Positions 56,201 through 64,000 of a stretch of 64,000 nucleotides of DNA are shown in pieces. The DNA lies in NCBI GenBank assembly GCA_013400975.1, contig WBMZ01005376.1:92455-156454 (forward strand), in the 5' to 3' direction. Source of the stretch: Atrichornis clamosus (lineage: Eukaryota; Chordata; Aves; Passeriformes; Menuridae). Every line of letters begins with the position of its first letter. Position 1 is the first letter of the stretch. The position numbers and the translations under genes are program-made. The notes beneath the pieces were generated by a model. The model was not told the DNA's origin, did no database searches, and saw only the letters and a list, made by a program, of their open reading frames with translations.

Positions 56201-57979
56201 TAGGCAAGTGTACAAAGTGAATTTCTACTTTGCTCTGGTATTAAACAATATAGATTGTGGTTTTATAATAGCATTAAAAATTAAAGATTTCTTGTAACTA
56301 TAAGAATATAATGGTTTTATGTGACACAAATATGTGAATTAAGAGGTTTTGACTGGACAGGACATGAAATGTTTCATAAAGGGTCACCCTTTTTTCAGAA
56401 CAAAAATGGCAATAGATCAAGTTTGAAAAAACAACTTGCTAATCCCCTTTACTCCCATGCCACTTTCTTAAGGCACAATGCATCTTAATTAATTAGACTT
56501 GAATTTCTTGAGATTGATGATATTACCATTTTAGCAATTCTCCAGCAATCAATGAAATTTGCTTGGAGTCTAGATTCGACTTTACATTGACATACAGCAA
56601 AAGTAAACAAAAGCATATCTTAAAAATTAGAAGAAAACAAGACAGATCACATATACATTTTGGCTACCATTTCAGGATTGTATAGGCAATGTTCATGAAT
56701 TATCCGACTTAATATTTAATTTGTTTTTATTTAACTTACTTTATAGTATCACAAAATATGCCATAGAGTCTTTGGCTTTGATTTTGCAATGGCATCTGCC
56801 TGAGTAGATCCTTATGGAGTCCTCTTCCTGAATGAGAGCTTAGATACTGTAAATCTATCCCAGTCATCCCTCAAGAGAAATTGGACTTTTCCACTGTCTG
56901 CACTCAAACCTCAGCACCTCCAGATGTAGCATGCATTGCAGCCTTCACTTCAAAACAGCTGTCAAGAATGTGTGCCAGACTTCCAACTGTCATGCCATAC
57001 AGTCAGGATCCCACACGACATACAAATGGCAAAATAGAATTAAATAATGGTACATGATACAAGAAGAAAAACGCAAGTTACAAAATGGTAGCGGTCATGC
57101 TTACTGGCTTTACAAAATCCAAAGCTTTTCTGCTGGAGTGAGTTAAATACCAGGCAGTTCTAAAAATCATCAGGTTAAGATGTAGCTGCAATTGTTGAGA
57201 GAAGAAGAGTAACTCTACCTGCTTAAACTCTTTTTAAGAAAGCTGTACCAAAATGTATCTGGACAAAATACCCCTTCCATTTAATTGAGCTGTTATTTAC
57301 TATGCATATAAAACTCTTTTGGTCAGGAGTGATGAAGTAAAGTGTGTAACTTGCAGTCTCCACATTGTGGTGTAGAAAAACCCTCTGAAACTGCCTTTAT
57401 GTAGAATTTGGAATGACTTAATCAATTACTAGCACTCTTCCTCAGTACAAGTAGACTTCTAGTCAGTAGCGTATTTGACAAGGCAGGTTAAGCCAGCAGC
57501 TTTCATTAGTCAGACAGACAACCATTGTAAAAATCTTCCAAATCAAAAGGTTAGGCTTGAGAAAGAAGACAAGGGTGTCGGCATGTTCAAAGATAGTTTT
57601 TCAGCCTTATACAGTAGTTCATCTGTGCCATTATTAATGACTGAGAAAGTAACACACTGAAATATATACTGATGGCCTGACACTGAAAGAGGCCAAAGAA
57701 TAAGGAAAATTTAGATGGTCCTGATCAAGCAGTTTTATTTGTTGAATACTGTGTCACCAGAAGCAAACCCGTTGAACCAAAACTCAGGTAAATACTTTTG
57801 CATTGGATTTTGGAATAAACATCATCATAAAAATGGGTATGCAAGTAATAAATTGTGATAATTAATTAAATATCTAAATGACAAAGCATTTCATTTTGTG
57901 TAAAGGCACTGTATGTTATTAGTTATACAGTATTAAATGAAGAAGAGCCCTCTCAGAGGACTCTCTAGACATTGTTTTT
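50237..57979. other. Intergenic region
   Basis: AT-rich unique sequence. The longest open frame is 134 codons at 52942-53346 (plus) with no recognisable product. A coding-like stretch at about 55330-55970 is also unassigned. No repeats or RNA genes were recognised with confidence. Confidence 0.65.
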
Positions 57980-58048
57980 ATACTAGATCAAGTCAGGTGA
58001 GATGATCTAATAGTCCCTTGTGACAGTAACAGTTATAAATCTATGAAA
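57980..58048 (+). repeat. Possible ancient CR1/L3-clade LINE 3' tail
   Basis: GATGATCTAATAGTCCCTT followed by ATAAATCTATGA resembles the 3' ends of old amniote CR1/L3 copies (GATGATC-TAATGGTCCCTTCTG ... TCTATGA). It is short and diverged, and lies about 400 bp before a younger CR1. Confidence 0.45.
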
Positions 58049-58435
58049 AATTTTAAATAAAATATAAACCCAAAGATCATCTGGTATTTCTAAGTCTTTC
58101 GAGTTGTAACATTTCCCCACCCCGCTATTTTGTGTTTATCTCAAAGTAATCAAGGTTTTTATTTCAAGTTTCTTTGTATATTTAAGCACCCTGGTGGCAC
58201 TGGTTGTCCACTTTCCTGTAGTTATCCTTGAATTCAGTAGGCTACCAGTCACAATTTCTACTATGGTGGTGGTCTAAGTATTTAAGCTTCTCATACACTA
58301 TTTGCAAAATTCAATGGAATGTTTAAGTATCGGATAATCAAAATCCTCAAGTTTGTATTTAAAATGAATACTGTATAGATTTTTCTGTACCCTCCCATTA
58401 TACAACATGCATGTTATCTTAAAAACCTGTCCCCT

Positions 58436-58803
58436 GTCCTTACAGCACCTTCCAGTGCCTAAAGGGAGCACACAAAAGAGCTGGAGAGGGAATTCTGACA
58501 AGGACATGCATGTAGTGACAAGACAAGGGGGAATGACTTTAAGCTGAAAGAGGGTAGATTCAGATAACATAATAAGAAGCAATTCTTTTCTGTGAGGGTG
58601 GTGAGGCACTGGAACAGGCTGCCCACAGAACCTGTGGTTGCCCCATCCCTGGAATCATTCAAGGTCAGGCTTTGGGCCTGATGGGGGCTGAAAGGATGGG
58701 GCTTTGAGCAAGCTGGCCAAAGTTGTCTCTGCCCATAGAAAGGGGGTGGAACTAGATGATCTTTAATATCCCTTCCAACCCAAACCATTCTATGATCCTA
58801 TGA
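58436..58803 (+). repeat. CR1 LINE 3' end
   Basis: This is a good plus-strand copy of the avian CR1 3' region. The order is CCAGTGCCTAAAGGGAGC, GCTGGAGAGGGA, GACAAGGGGGAATGACTTTAA, GTGAGGGTGGTGAGGCACTGG, GCCCCATCCCTGGAA, GGTGGAACTAGATGATCTTT and CCCTTCCAACCCAAACCATT. It ends in the octamer-repeat tail TTCTATGATCCTATGA. It is 5' truncated. A small partial duplication of the GATGGGGCTTTGAGC-type segment lies near 58675-58705. Confidence 0.95.
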
Positions 58804-61480
58804 AATAAAAATCTGATTAACTCCTGATGGATATAATGCCCTGCCAGGTTATCTCTAAGCAATGAGATAATTTGAATATTGTAGTATTTTAGGTGTGTCC
58901 TGCTAACAGTAAATGTAGACACTAACACTCGTTCCCTGTTAATGTAGCCTGTTCTTTTATTCCTGCCAAACACTCATCTGCTTGTTCCAAATGAGGATCT
59001 AATGTCCCAATTAACCACTATCTCTTGAGTGTCACTTCAGTAATATTTCACTCTTTCAATATTTCAGTTTTTATTGAGCATTACGCATGTTGGTCAAGGA
59101 ATTATGAATAGGTCTTCCTAACACAATAACAACTTTTTAATTATAGATCACCTGGAATGAACAATGTAGTTGCAGGGTAGGTTTGGCTTTTTTCCTGTTT
59201 TTGAAAGATTGTAGCGACTATGTATGTAGAGCTAACAAAAAGTTTGAGCATTTGTTTATGTTTTTTAATTAATCCAGGGAATATTCTGCAGTAATAAGAA
59301 AATGTGTATGTTCAGATGCTACTAATGAATATCAGTTTAAGAATCTACATTAAGAGATGGACTAAACTACTTTTCTTTTGCTTTGTATCTGCATAACAGC
59401 AACAGGAAACACTCAAAGATGATTGTACTTACTTGACTTTTGTGTACCAGTTTCACAGACCCAAAGAATTATGTTTAAGTGAGCTGCCAAACCTGGCTTT
59501 GGTGCCAGCCTGAGCTCTCCCAGTTTATCACCAGCTGACTGCTGCTGCAATTCTAATACCCACTTTCTTGCTATACACTCATATTTCCTTATGAATAAGA
59601 TTCTGCAGTCATTTCAACATATCCCCCTTTTCCAGGGGTTAAAACATGACTGGAAAAGTCTGTAGCCTACAAAACTACAGCTAATATTCACCTGAGTTTC
59701 TACCTGTGCTTATAATCTCCATAAGGCATTGGAATCACTACATTTTATGGGTATCTGTATCTAAACTTACAACATTCACTGTAGCCTGACACTATCCCAA
59801 TTGGTTTCCAGCAGAATTCATGCCAATGGGCACAGTCTGGATCTGATTTGGAGGCTGGCGATGGAAATAGGGATAGTTAAAAACACCCCATTATCATATG
59901 GTCTGGTAGTTGGCTACAGTGCTGTTCTACAAACATGATTTAGTACAGATGTTTCATTTAAACTCTAGGTTTATAAAGGTACACATTTTTTTAGTTTACT
60001 CTGATTATAACCACAGTCTACTCCTCCCCAGTAATCAACTGCTAGAATTTGTCAAATGTTGTCATTTAATATGTGGGTCACTTCCAGTGCTGTGTTTGTT
60101 GCATGGAATGCTCCACTTCCATAGAAACAGATGTTTTAACTTAACAGCAAAAAGAGCTAAACAAGTGCATGTGAAGGCGCAGTGCAAATAATGTGTTTCA
60201 TTTCTGTTATTTATAGCTGTCCACAGCTATCATAATTTTTTTATTTGAAAATTATTAAATCAATTACAAGAAGTTTATTTGCAGATACTGCCAAGAATGA
60301 TGCATGCTAGGCAACTGCTTCTGGGAAAAGCATCTTCTTCTGGGCCATTGCAGAGGCATTTCAAAGAAGTCAATGCATTTCTGAAAGACTACAGTATACC
60401 AGGGTCTACACACTAGGCCTCAGGGTATATGCATAAAAAGATTACCCTGTGTAGATCTCCCACCTCTTCTGGCAGATTATGTCAGGTGTCATGGCAGTGG
60501 AGCTCATCCATACTCAGCTCCTGAGCACGTTTGAAGAGGGCGTCTTGCCCTCTTTAGTACAGCTGAGATGGTGGTTAGGAGGAAGAGTCAAGGGAGGGGG
60601 CTCTCACTGGAAAAAGGCTGAGCTGAGAGGATGGGTTTCTTCGTTCTTTCGATTTTATTTGACTGAAATACATCCCATCTAAACTAGGAATTATGGCTTT
60701 ATGAAAAACTAGTAATAGTCTTATCTAAAACACAAGGGGTGAAATATTTTTTGAAACATGGCACTATTTACACATTCCACAATGAAGTAACACGTCAACC
60801 ATCTGTGAAATTCTTTGCTCTTTTAAATCCTACCTGACTAGTTTCAGGTCACTGTAGGAGCCACTGATTTTTATAACAAAAGTGATGTTTGAAAGCAAGC
60901 CATGCTGCATTCTTTCCAAAGTACAAAGACAGAATAATTTGTAACAGTGCTGTAGCGTTCCTCAGCCAGGGGCAGATCACGTAAAGAGAGAGCTGCTTGC
61001 ACCCAAGGTAAGGGCTTATTTATAGCTGATACCATGCCCCAAACAAACCCAGTAATTTCTACACTTGAGCCATGGGCAAGTCTGAAATCACAGCCCAGGT
61101 TATTTCAAAAGTTCACTATGTTCGTTTTCACGCCCACCCAAATGCCCTGGATGTGTACTCCACCCACCTACGCTGGGGTTTCAGTGCAGTAGTCAGAGCC
61201 AGGCCAGATGAGAGAAATATCTGTGTTTGGAAAGCCTCAGCAAATGTGGGACACAAAAGCAGTAAACAAATCAATGGGATGCCAGACCAAATGTGTTCCA
61301 CATTTGTGAAAATAACAAAGTTGAGTCAGGAAGAAAGGTTTATGTGTCTTCTCCTCATACAGTCCTTCCCAAGGTACTTTCTCTCAATCCCCCAAAATTA
61401 AATCCAGCCCAGACAGCAGCAATATTTGTGAGTACGCAGCATCGACCAAATGCGCTGCCAAGCCACTGACAGCTGCACGT
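58804..61480. other. Intergenic region
   Basis: AT-rich unique sequence. A 109-codon plus frame at 61072-61401 has no recognisable product. No repeat was recognised. Confidence 0.6.
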
Positions 61481-61499
61481 GGCTTGGCACAAGACACAG

Positions 61500-61700
61500 C
61501 TCAGAGGGGTGAGCAGGTGTTTCCTCCCGCAGTCCTCCTCCGCGCCCGGGCACGCTCGGAGCGACACGGCTGTGCCACCACGCGGCACTGCTGGAGGGAA
61601 GCGTCGGTGCCTCACCTGCCGCTTGCAGTGGACCCAAGCTCAGGAGCCAGGCTGGCACACAGCTCTCAAATCTCTGCCCCCACCACGAATTCCTACATGG
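61500..61700. other. Small GC-rich patch
   Basis: A short block with CpGs (around 61541-61605) stands out from AT-rich surroundings. Overlapping open frames of 81-131 codons occur on both strands, none recognisable. It could be a regulatory element, an old repeat or an exon of an unannotated transcript. Confidence 0.3.
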
Positions 61701-61799
61701 GAAAATCTCTGGATCATTTCCTGAGCCATGAGAAGGATCCTGTGACACCTGCCTCTCTTTGTGCCAGCGATGGAAAGCCTCTTCAAATATCATTTTGAG

Positions 61800-64000
61800 G
61801 GACTTGTGAAGCCATGGGAATCAGCTCTAGAACCTGTCCTAAACAGGTTACACAGCAGCTGGTAGCTCCACAGTTTGGTGCCTGGTAGCTATACCACAGC
61901 AACAGGAAGCAGGCAGAGAGGCAGTGTGGGATAAAACCGTTTTTCAACATAAAATTTATATTAAAGATTAAATGTAAAAAATTAAATTACTGAAAGGTTT
62001 ATTCAAAGTTTCTACTAATTCAATTTTCTATTAAAATCTTGACATGCCAAAAAAATCACTCAGAGCTATTAATTAAAACAGTACTTTGCCACATCCTTAA
62101 TGAGAAATGGGAATTTTTGAAACCTCAGTAATCTGGAAGGCTCTTACAGCTCTTTTCACTCTATTCAAACCAAATATTCAATGTCCACATATAGTAAGTG
62201 AGCACTGTCCAACCCAACCTTACAATAAAGAAAAATAATGTCAGCTGATGTCTTAAAAATCTACACTTTAGACAAAAATAAGTAAGTCAGCATGATTATT
62301 TGGCAGCAGATCAATAGGAAGATATCCTGCAGTAATGTATTATGTTTTAAAGATTATGGGTATTTTATTTATTCAGTTAACTCAGCCATTTCCCTGACAG
62401 CAAATTTTCTACAGAGAAAGTGCTACAAAATTTTTTTGAATTAATTTTTGTCTTAAGAGTAAGAAGTCAGTTTGTGGTACAATTTACATGAATGAGGGTA
62501 GTCATTTAATTCCTTTAAATTTAGAATTGCATTGTCCATCTGAGTCAGATGTTATTTTTAATCTTTGTTGGATGATGTAACCTTTACAAATTGGGCGGGA
62601 GGCCTCAGTAATTTACTGGGACTCTCATTTGTGTAGAAGCCTGGTTAAAGAAGGAAGATGCATTACACTAGCACTGGGTAAGCAGATTAAAGGAATACTA
62701 GGGCATTACGTATTTTTCTTTCTTTCTGAACTAATAAAACCATTATTTTCCTGCATATATGGTCTTCATATTTAATATATGCTCTCTTCTTGAACACATG
62801 AACCCAAAACACATATTGAAATAAAACTCAACAGATTTAGTAGATCTCAAAATCCAGAATCCTTTTCTGCATCAGCTATGCACAGTTTTGCCTGCACATT
62901 ATAGTCACATATATCTTTCATCGCCCTGATACCGTTATTTGCCACAAAGTAAGCAACAAGTATTTGAGGATCCAACTTGAATTATCAATGAGAAAAAAGT
63001 CTTACTCTGTGACTTTAGGTGTGGCTTCTTCCTGCTTTCCTTTCTATTACACCTATTTGCTGTTCACTTGCTAACTAAACCTCAGGACAAACTTAAAAAG
63101 GAAGAAAAAATTCATAACGGATTTCTGTACCTGGCACCATAGCCATGTGTCTTCTACCAAGTATTTCCATGTTCTTCAACTCCCTTATTTGCTGCAAAAA
63201 TTAATGGAAGAAAGTATTCACCTGGAGAAATCCTGTCCTTTTCAGGGATTTGTGTGCTGAACATCCAAGGCACTCAAGAGAACCTCTTGCTGTCCTGCCT
63301 TCTCCATGGGATTCCTTTCACTCCTCTGTCATGTGTGCCCATGCCTTTAGGGCAAAGGCTTGCAAGCAGGTCTTGCTACCTCCCCTTCTTGACTTTTTAT
63401 TTTATCTACACTTATATCCTTGTTCTCAAATCCATAAATGTAACAATCCGTGCTTTGCAAACTCCAGTATCTTCTTGATCTGAAAGACAAGACAAAAAGA
63501 GAGCTGATATGAAAAGTAATTTCACAAGGCAAAACTATCCTGTGACAGTAACTTGATAACAACTATTCTCATACAAAATTGAGTTTATCTATCACTCTCA
63601 CCGTTTCCATTAGTTTGATTTCTATTTTATTTCTTCTACAGTTACCGCCACTCACCACTGTTATTTTGCAAAAGAGAGTTAGATACAAGAATAGACATTA
63701 TCTGCACGTATGCTTCTGTTGTCTCAGCAATACCCTCCTTCCACTGTCAGCATGTGCCTGCACTCAAAACACGGAAGAGGAAGCTCATCTCCTCTGGCAA
63801 GCACCAGACTGCAACCCTGGGAGGGGAAGCAGCCAGACGGGCGTGGGAGGTAGCACCAGCCAAAGGTACCAGCTAACCCCTGACAGCTGCAGCCTTTGAA
63901 CTGTCTCTGCTGCCGCTGTGCGCCCCCCGCAGCCCTGCAACCCCCTCCTGCCAACACCGACACCAAGGCTGAAACCTCACACGCACCTGAGCACACTCAC
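61800..64000. other. Intergenic region to right edge
   Basis: AT-rich until about 63.7 kb, then moderately GC-rich to the edge (63750-64000). No gene, RNA or repeat was recognised. The terminal 250 bp may be the margin of a further element outside the window. Confidence 0.6.

Noticed and set aside
30801..64000. Head-to-head EIF3E on the plus strand, the neighbour in mammals
   Set aside because: I looked for the conserved N-terminal exon and downstream exons and found none. In mammals the two genes are well separated, so EIF3E probably lies beyond the right edge.

Overview
The window is bird nuclear DNA. CR1 LINE tails with the typical avian ending (repeated TTCTATGA-like octamers after a CCCTTCCAACCC motif) occur on both strands, and there is a retroviral-type solo LTR of a kind found in bird genomes. 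Introns are long, the background is AT-rich, and the one clear gene starts in a dense CpG island. The species cannot be read from the sequence.

Layout. Positions 838-30404 hold the 5' nine coding exons of one gene on the minus strand, EMC2 (ER membrane protein complex subunit 2, formerly TTC35). Every intron boundary visible in the window is GT-AG. The exons join without a frame break into 234 codons, and the expected last 63 residues (vertebrate EMC2 is 297 aa) lie off the left edge. The start codon sits in a CpG island at about 29.93-30.80 kb, with an inverted CCAAT box, a CRE-like inverted repeat and a YY1-type motif over the ATG. Introns carry a few CR1 fragments and otherwise unremarkable AT-rich sequence.

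From about 30.8 kb to 64 kb I find no intact gene. This upstream intergenic stretch holds a second, gene-less GC-rich island (34.42-34.95 kb) and a 1,072-bp solo LTR with a perfect 5-bp target duplication (35783-36854). It also holds a heavily decayed PIF/Harbinger-type transposase on the minus strand (about 40.77-41.32 kb), a three-copy 56-bp minisatellite (49885-50052), and a single N at 50135 flanked by an exact 101-bp duplication that looks like an assembly join. A fairly complete CR1 3' end lies at 58436-58803, and several shorter or older interspersed repeats are present.

The most interesting non-routine item is the Harbinger fossil. It was found only by following homology through stop codons and a frame change, and its age and relationship to known amniote Harbinger families are worth checking. 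The 101-bp duplication at the N matters for anyone using this assembly. Several open frames in the intergenic part could not be assigned and are flagged as unresolved rather than named.
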